A program made the translations under genes and the position numbers. Below, piece by piece: positions 28,329 through 36,971 of a DNA stretch of 64,000 nt (position 1 is its first letter; each line of letters opens with the position of its first letter). This DNA is from UBA1672 sp050633645 (GTDB taxonomy: Bacteria; Pseudomonadota; Alphaproteobacteria; Micavibrionales; Micavibrionaceae): NCBI GenBank assembly GCA_050633645.1, contig JBOEGX010000001.1:496001-560000 (forward strand), given 5' to 3'. A model generated the notes under the pieces. It searched no databases. It was not told where the DNA came from and was given only the letters and a program-made list of their open reading frames with translations.

Positions 28329-29114
28329 TTAATTCAGCGAACTTCCGTTTGAAAAGAAGAAGAATATCGCGTTTTCGAAATCTTGTGCCCAATTAGAGAA
28401 TAACGCCATTAATGTGATGCCAATCAACAAAACGGAAAGCCAAATTTGAAGTGGAAGAACAATCATGAACACCTGAATCTGTGGCATAAGGCGGGATAGA
28501 ACGCCCATTCCAACATAAATCAGTAACGTCATCACCATAAAGGGCATGGCGAGTTTAACTCCTATTTTAAAGCTGGCATTCACCGATTGAGAGATAAGCT
28601 CTGCCATTGATCCTGTATCAGTCATAAGCCCAAATGGAAACATTTGATAGCTTTCAACCACCCCCATTATAAGCATGTGATGTAAGTTCAAAGAAAACAA
28701 AACAACCATTCCCGTTACGGTTAGGAATGCGCCGATGATAGAACCTTGTGAAGCCAGAGACGGGTTAAACACTTGTGCATTGGCAAGACCAGATTGCATG
28801 GAAATCACCATACCCGCCGTATCAAGAGCCACCATAAATATTCGCGCGACTGTGCCAATCATAAGGCCGATAATGGCCTCTGATATCACAAGCATAATCA
28901 GTTGAAATGTCGCAGGGGTTTGCGCGGGCATATATTTATAGAGCATGGGGAACAGCACGAAAGATATTCCAAGCGCCAATAGCAGGCGGACGCGCTGCGG
29001 AATAAACGTATCACCAAGCCCTGGCATAAGCATGAGCGCCGTACCAACACGCGTGAATGTGAGCATAAAGGCGAGGACGCCGCCCGCCAAGAATGTTTCG
29101 AGCATGGTTTGCAT
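28329..29114 (-). CDS. fliR: Flagellar export apparatus protein FliR
   Basis: A 261-residue polytopic subunit of the FliPQR export-gate core. Family signs are the FTRVGTALMLMPGLGD opening, the AGMVISMQSGLANAQVFNP-type segment and the final PLQIWLSVLLIGITLMAL helix (shown in part). A GAGGGG site lies six bases before the ATG. Between fliQ and flhB. Confidence 0.96.
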   Translation of the reverse strand: MQTMLETFLAGGVLAFMLTFTRVGTALMLMPGLGDTFIPQRVRLLLALGISFVLFPMLYKYMPAQTPATFQLIMLVISEAIIGLMIGTVARIFMVALDTAGMVISMQSGLANAQVFNPSLASQGSIIGAFLTVTGMVVLFSLNLHHMLIMGVVESYQMFPFGLMTDTGSMAELISQSVNASFKIGVKLAMPFMVMTLLIYVGMGVLSRLMPQIQVFMIVLPLQIWLSVLLIGITLMALFSNWAQDFENAIFFFFSNGSSLN

Positions 29115-29133
29115 GGGTTATCCCCTCCTCATG

Positions 29134-29400
29134 TTATATACCGCTAATCATGCGCTCGGCCAAGGCCTGCATAAACACCACGAGAATATTGAGCATCCAA
29201 GGCAAGAAGATAAACATTGATAAGAAAATTGCCATAATCTTTGGCACAAATACGAGGGTAATCTCCTGAATTTGTGTGAGCGCCTGAATAAGAGCGATAG
29301 CGACACCAACAACCAACCCAACAAGCAATACGGGGGCGCTAATCTGCATTGTGATTAGCATGGCCTGTTGCGCGGTTTCTATGATTGCAGTGTCTTCCAT
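29134..29400 (-). CDS. fliQ: Flagellar export apparatus protein FliQ
   Basis: An 88-residue, two-helix protein with the conserved APVLLVGLVVGVAIALIQA helix, then TQIQEITLVFVPKI, and a second helix. It is one of the FliPQR gate subunits. Length and position upstream of fliR are typical. Confidence 0.96.
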   Translation of the reverse strand: MEDTAIIETAQQAMLITMQISAPVLLVGLVVGVAIALIQALTQIQEITLVFVPKIMAIFLSMFIFLPWMLNILVVFMQALAERMISGI

Positions 29401-29477
29401 GGGAAAGAGGATAGCAAAATTAGATATAAGGTAAAATGATATTCCTGTTTCGGATAGAATTAAGCCACAGGATAAAC

Positions 29478-29834
29478 TTATATTGGCATACGCATAACGT
29501 CTTGATATGCGGCGATGACCTTATCGCGGACGGCGGTGACTGTTTGTAATGTTAGTTCAGCCGAGGTGATGGCCTGTACCACATCTGTAACGTCGGCTTG
29601 ACCAGCCACGGCTTTGGCGGACATTTGCTCGCCTGCCTTCATGGTTTGAATGGATTGTTCTGCGCCCTGCTTTATAAGATCAGCGAAGCTGTTCCCATCC
29701 GCATTTATCACCGAATCATTATTTTCTGCGCCTTTTATTGCGCCAGATAAATCTGTAACCTTACCAATTCCACCCGTTATCCCTTGTGAATTTGAATAGG
29801 CACTTGCTGCTGCACTTGGGTTTATACCAACCAT
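29478..29834 (-). CDS. fliE: Flagellar hook-basal body protein FliE
   Basis: A 118-residue protein that links the MS ring and export gate to the proximal rod. The C-terminal half has the family pattern (SFADLIKQGAEQSIQTMKAGEQMSAKAVAG, quoted only in part: QSIQTMKAGEQ) and ends EVTLQTVTAVRDKVI-like with a closing MRMPI. It lies between flgC and fliQ, as in other alphaproteobacteria. Confidence 0.94.
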   Translation of the reverse strand: MVGINPSAAASAYSNSQGITGGIGKVTDLSGAIKGAENNDSVINADGNSFADLIKQGAEQSIQTMKAGEQMSAKAVAGQADVTDVVQAITSAELTLQTVTAVRDKVIAAYQDVMRMPI

Positions 29835-29864
29835 GATTATTTTCCTTACTCTTTCATTTTACCC

Positions 29865-30284
29865 TTATGAGCGTAGCAAATCAATGGTTCGTGTTACCAT
29901 TGCGCGAGATTGCTCAATCAATCCTAAATTTGCTTCATAAGAACGTTGCGCTTCGCGGACATCCATCATTTCAAGCAATGTATTGATGTTGGGCTTTTTC
30001 ACGTAGCCCTCTTCGTTTGCGGCGGGGTGATCTGGCGCGAATTCAAGGGTGAATGGCGTTTTATCATCTCTGTCAATTTTATTCACATCCACAAGACGAA
30101 CGCCGCTCTCCCGATCCAGTTCATTTTTAAAGCTTATTGTCTGGCGACGATATGGATCTGAACCAGGGGTTAGTCCCGTTGTGTCGGCATTGGCGACGTT
30201 TTCGGAAATCACACGGATACGTGCGCCTTGCGCCTTCATACCGTGGGCGGAAATTGCCATTGCGTTCATAATATCATTCGACAT
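29865..30284 (-). CDS. flgC: Flagellar proximal rod protein FlgC
   Basis: A 139-residue rod protein. The N-terminal motif AISAHGMKAQGARIRVISEN with VANADTTG and the C-terminal EAQRSYEANLGLIEQSRAM are the flagellar rod signatures. It is exported by the type III apparatus and has no signal peptide. Length is standard. Follows flgB by 23 bases. Confidence 0.97.
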   Translation of the reverse strand: MSNDIMNAMAISAHGMKAQGARIRVISENVANADTTGLTPGSDPYRRQTISFKNELDRESGVRLVDVNKIDRDDKTPFTLEFAPDHPAANEEGYVKKPNINTLLEMMDVREAQRSYEANLGLIEQSRAMVTRTIDLLRS

Positions 30285-30307
30285 TTTTCTACTCCCTTAT
30301 TTTTATC

Positions 30308-30727
30308 TTATCTTACGCCCAGAGCGGTTTTAAACATGCCGATCTGTTTTTGATAAATATTAAGCATTAAATTATAATCCATTGTATTTCGCCCCGCATT
30401 AATCAACTGCTCTTCAATAATCACCGAGTTGCCTGCTGGGGCGACCTCATACATATCTCTTTGTTTTTGAGATTTCGGGTCAAATGTTCCGTTGGCATCT
30501 GGCAAATGTTGTGCATCTGTTATGGCCACTTTCACATCTTTAACGCCATCATTCCCTGTATTTACGAGTGAGGCAAAATCGTATTCTTTCAAGTCTTTCG
30601 GACGATAATTCGGCGTATCAGAATTTGCGACGTTTTGCGCGATAATCGTTTGGCGCTGGTTCAGATAATCCATCTTTGCGCCGATTGCGTTTAAAAGTCC
30701 GATATTTTGTGTCGTCATTGTCTTCAT
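30308..30727 (-). CDS. flgB: Flagellar proximal rod protein FlgB
   Basis: A 139-residue rod protein with QTIIAQNVANSDTPNYRPKD near the N-terminus and the C-terminal NAGRNTMDYNLMLNIYQKQIG-type coil. First gene of the flgBC-fliEQR-flhB operon. A strong sigma-54 site lies 35 bases upstream. Confidence 0.97.
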   Translation of the reverse strand: MKTMTTQNIGLLNAIGAKMDYLNQRQTIIAQNVANSDTPNYRPKDLKEYDFASLVNTGNDGVKDVKVAITDAQHLPDANGTFDPKSQKQRDMYEVAPAGNSVIIEEQLINAGRNTMDYNLMLNIYQKQIGMFKTALGVR

Positions 30728-30761
30728 ACCTTAGTATAATCGTTATCAGTCAAGTTTATAG

Positions 30762-30779
30762 ATGCAGAAAGCGTGCCAA
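30762..30779 (-). promoter_or_regulatory. Sigma-54 promoter of the flgB operon
   Basis: Minus-strand sequence TTGGCACGCTTTCTGCAT matches the -24/-12 consensus (TGGCAC-N5-TTGCA), with GG and GC exactly ten bases apart. It is 35 bases upstream of the flgB start and overlaps the start of the divergent FlhB-like gene. Sigma-54 control of hook-basal body genes is known in Caulobacter. Confidence 0.85.
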
Positions 30780-31123
30780 TGGCAAATGATTACGGTGAAG
30801 AGCCAACCCCTTTAAATATAAAGGAAATTCCAAAGAAAAAGACGGCTGTCGCGCTTAATGAATCTCATGGCGGGAAAAAAGTGCCGCGTGTTGCGGCGGC
30901 TGGGCGGGGGCATATTGCCGAGAAAATTCTCGCTCTGGCCTTTGATAATGGAATAAAGGTGCGCGAGGATAGTGATTTGGCGGAATTGCTGGCTTCCATA
31001 GAAATTGACAGCCCTATTCCGTCCGAGGCATTTATGGCGGTGGGTGAGATTTTATCTTATGTTTATCGTGCCAATGGTAAGGAAAACCCCTTTGATGCCT
31101 TTCTAAATGATGATAGTGAATAG
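30779..31123 (+). CDS. FlhB C-terminal domain-like protein (FhlB/FlhX type)
   Basis: A 114-residue soluble protein whose second half resembles the C-terminal cytoplasmic domain of FlhB (AEKILALAFDNGIKVREDSDLAELL, then PIPSEAFMAVGEILSYVYR; compare the tail of flhB in this window). It has no membrane helices and no NPTH cleavage motif. Such paralogues, e.g. FlhX in Campylobacter, can modulate or partly replace the FlhB C-domain in substrate switching. The ATG at 30779 is chosen; a GTG two codons earlier is possible. Directly upstream of fliO. Confidence 0.82.
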   Translation: MANDYGEEPTPLNIKEIPKKKTAVALNESHGGKKVPRVAAAGRGHIAEKILALAFDNGIKVREDSDLAELLASIEIDSPIPSEAFMAVGEILSYVYRANGKENPFDAFLNDDSE

Positions 31124-31125
31124 AT

Positions 31126-31440
31126 ATGGATGTTATATCACCCGAATTACCGCAGATTGTAAGATTGCTTATTGCATTGGCCTTTGTTGTGGGCCTGATG
31201 GGGGGGCTTGCTTTTGTGCTTAAAAAACTTGGGCTTGCAACGCCGCAGTCAATTAAAACAACAGATAAACGGCGGTTAAAGATAGTAGAGTCCCTGCCCC
31301 TTGATGCGCGGCGTCGCCTTATGATTATACAATGTGATGGGCGGGAGCATTTGATTATTGCAGGCAATAATAACGAGACGATTGTTCAAACAGATATCGG
31401 AACTGTGGATGATTCGAAAGTTTCGGATCAATCTGCTTAA
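31126..31440 (+). CDS. fliO: Flagellar biosynthetic protein FliO
   Basis: A 104-residue protein with one N-terminal helix (RLLIALAFVVGLMGGLAFVL) and a small cytoplasmic domain. Its pattern LKIVESLPLDARRRLMIIQCDGREHLIIAG is diagnostic of FliO/MopB. FliO assists assembly of the FliPQR gate. It starts two bases after the FlhB-like gene and lies directly upstream of fliP. Confidence 0.9.
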   Translation: MDVISPELPQIVRLLIALAFVVGLMGGLAFVLKKLGLATPQSIKTTDKRRLKIVESLPLDARRRLMIIQCDGREHLIIAGNNNETIVQTDIGTVDDSKVSDQSA

Positions 31441-31471
31441 ACCCCTTCCTCTCTCGCGCTATGATGCGTGC

Positions 31472-32230
31472 ATGAGCAAAAATTTATTACATCTGGTTTT
31501 ACTGAGTTTTGCAGGGCTTGTGCTTTGTGCAGCGCCATCGCTTGCACAAAACATATCCATTGATTTGGGCGCAGAAGGTGATAGCAGTGTCACAGGACGC
31601 GTCATCCAGATGGTTGCTTTACTTACGGTGTTATCGCTTGCGCCGTCTATCCTGATTATGATGACATCGTTTACGCGAATCATTGTGGTTCTCTCATTCC
31701 TTCGTACTGCTATTGGAATTCAACAAACGCCGCCCAATACGGTGATGATTTCGCTTGCGCTGTTCCTTACGTTTTTCATTATGTCGCCGACGTTGAAATC
31801 TGCGTATGAGGAAGGAGTTGTGCCCTTGGTGAATGAGGATATTAGCGAAGTCGAAGCGTTTGAGCGTACAACAACCCCGTTTAAGATGTTTATGCTTAAG
31901 CATGTGCGGGATGATGATTTGGCGTTGTTTATCAACTTGAGTGAGACAGGCCCATACAATGAAGCGATGGATACGCCACTTCATATCGTTATTCCGGCCT
32001 TTATGATTTCAGAATTACGCCGTGCCTTTGAAATCGGGTTTATGCTGTTTTTACCATTTTTGATTATTGATCTTGTGACTGCATCAATCCTAATGTCTAT
32101 GGGTATGATGATGTTGCCTCCCGTGACAGTGTCTTTACCGTTTAAGATTATATTCTTTGTTTTGGTGGATGGATGGCATTTAATATCAGGATCACTGATC
32201 CAAAGTTTTTCAGTTGTGGGCGGCGGGTAG
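31472..32230 (+). CDS. fliP: Flagellar export apparatus protein FliP
   Basis: Core subunit of the export gate. An N-terminal signal sequence (HLVLLSFAGLVLCAAPSLAQ) is followed by the family segments LSLAPSILIMMTSFTRIIVVLSFLR and IQQTPPNTVMISLALFLT (each quoted in part) and the closing helix LVDGWHLISGSLIQSF. I start it at the ATG at 31472, giving 252 residues, because the signal peptide begins there; the frame is open to 31358 inside fliO. Its 3' end overlaps the convergent AMIN/TPR gene by 21 bases. Confidence 0.95.
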   Translation: MSKNLLHLVLLSFAGLVLCAAPSLAQNISIDLGAEGDSSVTGRVIQMVALLTVLSLAPSILIMMTSFTRIIVVLSFLRTAIGIQQTPPNTVMISLALFLTFFIMSPTLKSAYEEGVVPLVNEDISEVEAFERTTTPFKMFMLKHVRDDDLALFINLSETGPYNEAMDTPLHIVIPAFMISELRRAFEIGFMLFLPFLIIDLVTASILMSMGMMMLPPVTVSLPFKIIFFVLVDGWHLISGSLIQSFSVVGGG

Positions 32231-35200
32231 ATCCTCGCCCTTTCGAATATCATCCAAAAACTCTTGGAACATATCAACTTCTGATACAATCGACATTAAT
32301 GTTTCGCGGTCAGCCAAGCCACCATCTTTACGTGGGCGGGTTATAACCTCAAACTGGCGTGCCTTGGGTGTATCTTTCATTGCGCCAATGAATTTCTGAC
32401 GCATATTGGATAAGGCAATACGGTCATTATCTAAGCTTAAAGCGACTGCGCGGTTCAAAAGCATGTCAGCCTGATCCTCAGTTAATGGCTTATCCCCCAT
32501 GATATTTTCATCAATCATAACCAAACGAATGGCATCCGCGGCATCGCTCCAATAGCCTGCTTGCCATGTTATATCAGCGCGCAATCGGTTAACGTCTTTG
32601 CCTTCTGGAATCCCCCCCAACAAGGTTATCGCCTTATCATATTGTTTATTTTGTAAATATGCCCTGGTTTTCAATAGGGCTATATTCCTAACATATCTTA
32701 GTTTGTTTTCTTCACTTGATATCCGCTTTAGCTCATTTGTTGCCTTACCAAGTGCATTCACAGCGCCTTGAGGGTCTTTATCCATAAGCTCTATCGCAGC
32801 GAGGCGAATTGCAACGCGCACTTTATCTTCTCCAGCCAATCGGTGGTCGATTTGATGTTTCATTATTTTTGATGCACGCGGTAAAAGATCATCTTTCACC
32901 AAGTGCTCGGCTAGAACCTGAACCAGTTTATTGCCATCCTCACCCAATGGAGTAAGCTCGCTGAACTCCTCATACAGGGCAACAGCGTCTAATGACGACA
33001 CATCCTTTAGATTATTCTCTAAGAACAGCCTTGAAAAGGCCTTACTCATTTCACTGGCTATACGCTCACCAAGCGCCGTTCCTGCGGCGACTGCTGCACC
33101 ATCACGCATAGTATGCAAGCCTTTAAGATAATCGTTTTTATTAAAATATGCGTCACCGAGCCAGTATTTAACCTGTGCTTCCAACTCATCCCCACGCCAT
33201 GCATAGCGAAGGCGCTCTAATGCGTCAATTTTCTGATCGTTATCAATTTCTTTTTCATTGGCCTTGAGAATTGTTAGTGCCAGCTTAGCCTTTGTACGGT
33301 AGAGATCATCTTTATCGGTGCTTAAATCTTTCCAAATTTCTTTGGCATTATCAGATTTACCCTTTTGCCTTGCGGATTCCCCCTTGAGATATCTTAAATA
33401 TGCTTCAAACGGATCGAGTAATTCATTTTTGTTATGCTCAACCAGTGTTATAAGCTCATCTGCCTCTTTTACCCGCCCATCCCGAAGAGCGACTTCGGCC
33501 AAAACAAGTGCAAGACGGCTAGAAATATTATTAGGATAATTATATATTTCCTTAAAAGTTTTCGGCAGATACTTCGCCGCTTGTTGCCAATCGCCAAGAT
33601 CGGCTAGAACATAAGATCTCCAATAGGAGACCTCATTTTCATTATCCAATTTAGAATTCAAAAGATCAGAAAGAGCGGATTCGCTTTTCCAATCCAATGC
33701 CTTTGCCATACCGCGTAACGCTATGAACTCAGAACTTTCTGCTAATTCCGGGAGTTCATCAGATGCGTAATCGAAAAAACCCAAAGCCTCTGCTCCACGT
33801 CCATAAGATAAAAACATTTTTCCCAAAGTGAGCAGGTCTTCCACTTTTGATGCATCAGATTTCCCGTTCAGCGTTGAGAGAAGAACCGTTTTTTTATGTG
33901 TCAACGAATCTGACGCAGATGCCATTTGCCACTGATTAAACTTAAAGAACGCATTATCATGATGAGCTGGCATATCGTGATGTGCTTCATCACTTTTATC
34001 TGCATGGTCGTCGTGATCCGCCTTATTCTGAATTTCTTTTCTTTGATTAGTATATATTTGCGCGGCTTCTATTTCTTTTTCAGAGGCCAAATCAAGCCCT
34101 GACGGGCGGTAAACCTCAACGCCCTTCGTTGTAATTTCAACAATAATATCATCGACTTTTGGCCGAATTGCCAAACCAACAGGAGAGCGTAACACGTCAA
34201 AATCAATATAAGACTTTGGGGCTCCTGAAAACTGTGCCGCATCTTTAACCGTTACAATTTTCAACATTTGCCCTGTGATTGGATCTGGGATATCAAAAAC
34301 TTTACCTAAATATTTCATCGGCCAAATTAACTTGCCGCCATTGCCAGCTCTGGCATCAGAAAACTCACGATATGGTTTTATTTCAGCGGGTTCATTTATT
34401 TTTTCGCCCAAAATCACATTCCAAACCAATCCGCCGCCCGTTGCTTTTATCGGCATATATTCATCAGGTAGTGACATGCTATAGGCGTTTGCATCGCTCA
34501 AATTTTCTCTTTGTGGTTCAGAAAACAATGCAGGTTTTGGTGTTGAAAGTTCAGGAATAACGTAAGATGCCTGCGTATCAACAATGAACCATAATTTTCC
34601 AAAATTTTCGAATACCGCAAAATCAACATTTTGGGTGGAGCGCAAAGAGACAACATGCTCTTCCTGCTCTACTGCTTTTTTAAGTTTTGAGTTTTCTTTT
34701 TTCGCCTCCTCCTTTTTAGGCGGCGTTTTAACCAGCTTTTCGGGCACAAGAACATATGCAGGTGGAACGGCAGGCATTGTTTTATTTTCAACTTCTTTTT
34801 CTATGGGCTTAAGATCAGCCAGCTTTTCCTTTTTGGGAGAAGATGTTTTGGCGTCCTTTGGCTCTGGTGGTTTTGTTTCTGATTTTTTTTCGGGCTCTTC
34901 AAAGTTTTCTGGTTTTGTTATATCTAAAATAACACGTTTTCCAATTTTGAAATCTCTAACACTCACGCCGTTCACGACCGATATCTCAACCTTAAGCGGG
35001 GATTGGGATAGCGTTTTTATGGCCTTGATATAGCCAAATGCCGAGATATCAACTGCCGAGATATCAACTGCTTTAGTGTTCGCGTCTTTTGTGAATTCTA
35101 TGGTCAGAATATCAGCGGAAATATCTATGCGTTTATAATCAACTGTAATATCCCATCCAAAAACAAGGCGCGCAGAATCGCCTCTGTCCCCCAAACGCAT

Positions 35201-35281
35201 TGACACATTTTCTTGAGCAAATGACAGGGACGAGGAGAATAAGAATAAGAGCAAGCACACAGAAAGAAAAATATTTTTCAT
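32210..35281 (-). CDS. Large secreted AMIN/TPR-like protein in the flagellar cluster
   Basis: A 1023-residue exported protein. It has a clear signal peptide (residues 1-22). A beta-rich domain (about 25-125) resembles AMIN-type domains (DRGDSARLVFGWD, ILDITKPE-like end). A Lys/Pro/Glu-rich linker runs to about 215, a second beta-rich part follows, and a His-rich stretch (HDDHADKSDEAHHDMPAHHD) lies near residue 430. The last 550 residues are helical repeats of TPR type. It is flanked by fliP and motB genes, so an envelope role around the basal body or stator is likely but unproven. No precise family name is recognised. Confidence 0.7.
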   Translation of the reverse strand: MKNIFLSVCLLLFLFSSSLSFAQENVSMRLGDRGDSARLVFGWDITVDYKRIDISADILTIEFTKDANTKAVDISAVDISAFGYIKAIKTLSQSPLKVEISVVNGVSVRDFKIGKRVILDITKPENFEEPEKKSETKPPEPKDAKTSSPKKEKLADLKPIEKEVENKTMPAVPPAYVLVPEKLVKTPPKKEEAKKENSKLKKAVEQEEHVVSLRSTQNVDFAVFENFGKLWFIVDTQASYVIPELSTPKPALFSEPQRENLSDANAYSMSLPDEYMPIKATGGGLVWNVILGEKINEPAEIKPYREFSDARAGNGGKLIWPMKYLGKVFDIPDPITGQMLKIVTVKDAAQFSGAPKSYIDFDVLRSPVGLAIRPKVDDIIVEITTKGVEVYRPSGLDLASEKEIEAAQIYTNQRKEIQNKADHDDHADKSDEAHHDMPAHHDNAFFKFNQWQMASASDSLTHKKTVLLSTLNGKSDASKVEDLLTLGKMFLSYGRGAEALGFFDYASDELPELAESSEFIALRGMAKALDWKSESALSDLLNSKLDNENEVSYWRSYVLADLGDWQQAAKYLPKTFKEIYNYPNNISSRLALVLAEVALRDGRVKEADELITLVEHNKNELLDPFEAYLRYLKGESARQKGKSDNAKEIWKDLSTDKDDLYRTKAKLALTILKANEKEIDNDQKIDALERLRYAWRGDELEAQVKYWLGDAYFNKNDYLKGLHTMRDGAAVAAGTALGERIASEMSKAFSRLFLENNLKDVSSLDAVALYEEFSELTPLGEDGNKLVQVLAEHLVKDDLLPRASKIMKHQIDHRLAGEDKVRVAIRLAAIELMDKDPQGAVNALGKATNELKRISSEENKLRYVRNIALLKTRAYLQNKQYDKAITLLGGIPEGKDVNRLRADITWQAGYWSDAADAIRLVMIDENIMGDKPLTEDQADMLLNRAVALSLDNDRIALSNMRQKFIGAMKDTPKARQFEVITRPRKDGGLADRETLMSIVSEVDMFQEFLDDIRKGEDLPAAHN
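35041..35070. repeat. 15-base tandem duplication in the AMIN/TPR gene
   Basis: CCGAGATATCAACTG occurs twice in a row. It encodes VDISA-VDISA in the N-terminal beta domain and keeps the reading frame, so it looks like a recent in-frame duplication. Confidence 0.8.
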
Positions 35282-35377
35282 GACTTTAAGAATGCCACAG
35301 GATATGTGACATATCCAGTCTAAAGGCTTGTATAATCAGAAAAAGAAACAACAAACTTTATACGGCGCTCGTGGGGA

Positions 35378-36199
35378 TTACTTAAAACCATGCCCACCAA
35401 TGCGATACCCTTCGTCACTCATTAAGACAATATCGACACGGCGTGCCATATCATATCGCTTCTTTTGATCAATGGTATCGGGAAGATCTTCGTATCTGCC
35501 ACTGCTCACTCCTCTAACCGTAATATCACGCATATAGCCAAGTTCTCGTAGCATTGCAGCCACGCTTGAGCCACGAGCGAGCGACAAATCCCAATTTGAT
35601 TTAAACAGCCCTGTATTCGATGTAATCGGCGCGGGGTCAGTATGCCCTATGACCTCAAGCCGATTGCGAATTCGAGCCAGTGCACCCGCCAATGAAAACA
35701 GGGCTTTTTTTCCATCAATATTAATGTTTGCACCACCGCTTTCGAATAGTAATTCTGAGGGCAAAGATATAATCAACCGATCCCCGTTTTGAAACACCAT
35801 TACACCCTTGATTTCCTTCTCTTCAAGGAGGCGGGTTACCAACGTCTCTAGATACCCCAAATCCAGCGCCTTAGATTGTGGAATTTGATCAATACTTACG
35901 ACATCTTGTGAGCCCTTATTAAAAGGGCGCGCATATTCTTTTGAAAAATGACTGCCCAATGATGCACTGATATCATCCCAACTTTCTTCAGATGGGGTAG
36001 ACATTGCATAAAGAAGTACAAAAAACGTAAGCATAAGTGCCATAACATCGGTAAATGTCACAAGCCATAGCGGAACAGTGCTTTGATTATCATCATCGTT
36101 TCTTATAATAGAGTGCTCAAGCACATGGGCAACATCATTTATAATAATGCCTTTTTCGGCATCGTGATTTTCTTTTTCTCTGTATAAATCCTCACTCAT
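35378..36199 (-). CDS. motB: MotB-like stator protein with OmpA domain
   Basis: A 273-residue stator subunit. The single N-terminal helix carries the ion-binding Asp (WLVTFTDVMALMLTFFVLLYAMS). The periplasmic OmpA/MotB domain binds peptidoglycan (LLFESGGANINIDGKKAL, VIGHTDP, NWDLSLARGSSVAAMLRE). It would work with the MotA-like protein encoded at 62.8 kb. Its start overlaps the end of the preceding MotB-like gene by four bases. Confidence 0.93.
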   Translation of the reverse strand: MSEDLYREKENHDAEKGIIINDVAHVLEHSIIRNDDDNQSTVPLWLVTFTDVMALMLTFFVLLYAMSTPSEESWDDISASLGSHFSKEYARPFNKGSQDVVSIDQIPQSKALDLGYLETLVTRLLEEKEIKGVMVFQNGDRLIISLPSELLFESGGANINIDGKKALFSLAGALARIRNRLEVIGHTDPAPITSNTGLFKSNWDLSLARGSSVAAMLRELGYMRDITVRGVSSGRYEDLPDTIDQKKRYDMARRVDIVLMSDEGYRIGGHGFK

Positions 36200-36873
36200 T
36201 GCGCGCCCTCATTCTGGCTATCATTTAGGAGCTTGAATGGTTTGTATTTGTGGAAATATAAATCGATGTAGCCTACTTCCCCCTTGACCAATCCAGCGCT
36301 CATCATTTTTATAGGCACGCCTTGTTGTTCCAATCTATTACTCAAAGCTGTTACACGGTAAAGATATTTCATGAAGTCATCATTGTTTTCAAAATGCAAT
36401 TCAATCGGGTCTTGTTCGGTGTTCAATATCATATCGATGCGAAATGGTTGCCCACGCTCTTCGGATCTTAATAATGTAACAAGCGTTTTTGTAAACGAGC
36501 CCTTCTCACCCAAATTCATATCGGTATTAAATGAACCACCACTATCAAGCGCATTTTCAAATTTTGCGATCGGCGTTCTGACGTGCATCACCGTTCCAAG
36601 ACGGTTTTTCGTTGCCTCAAATCCAGAGATACTGGCATCAAATAGCCCTTCTATCTCCACCAAAGTCTCCCCCTGATTTATTGACATGCGCGGCGTTGAT
36701 ATCTCGGATGGCGCGCCATTTAGGCCTTCAACTTTATTGTTCGAAAAAGCCAATGCAATAGAATTCAGAACGCTTTTTTCTTTCTCTTCCTCATAGCCTG
36801 ATACACTGTTCATCACAATAAAAAAGGAGAGCAGCATAAGAAAAAGCGATAATGATAAGAATTGATTGGCCAT
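36196..36873 (-). CDS. Second MotB-like membrane protein without the ion-binding Asp
   Basis: About 225 residues. The N-terminal helix FLSLSLFLMLLSFFIVMNSVSG follows the MotB pattern but lacks the Asp. The periplasmic part resembles a degenerate OmpA-like domain (LFDASISGFEATKNRLGTVM) without the peptidoglycan-binding motifs. The ATG at 36873 with AGGTG upstream is preferred over a GTG at 36885. Translational coupling to motB suggests a joint complex, such as a stator accessory or heteromeric stator. Function is inferred from context only. Confidence 0.65.
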   Translation of the reverse strand: MANQFLSLSLFLMLLSFFIVMNSVSGYEEEKEKSVLNSIALAFSNNKVEGLNGAPSEISTPRMSINQGETLVEIEGLFDASISGFEATKNRLGTVMHVRTPIAKFENALDSGGSFNTDMNLGEKGSFTKTLVTLLRSEERGQPFRIDMILNTEQDPIELHFENNDDFMKYLYRVTALSNRLEQQGVPIKMMSAGLVKGEVGYIDLYFHKYKPFKLLNDSQNEGAQ

Positions 36874-36907
36874 ATTTTTCAACACCTAATTTGTTCTATG
36901 GTACTAT

Positions 36908-36946
36908 AAAAACAAAAATAAAGCGATAGAGCAGATCTATCGCTTT
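36908..36946 (-). terminator. Terminator after cheZ
   Basis: A perfect 11-base-pair stem, AAAGCGATAGA (36920-36930) with TCTATCGCTTT (36936-36946) around a five-base loop. On the minus strand it is followed by ATTTTTGTTTTT. It lies 26 bases after the cheZ stop codon, a textbook intrinsic terminator. Confidence 0.9.
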
Positions 36947-36971
36947 ATAATTAAGTCTTGATTATATCTGC

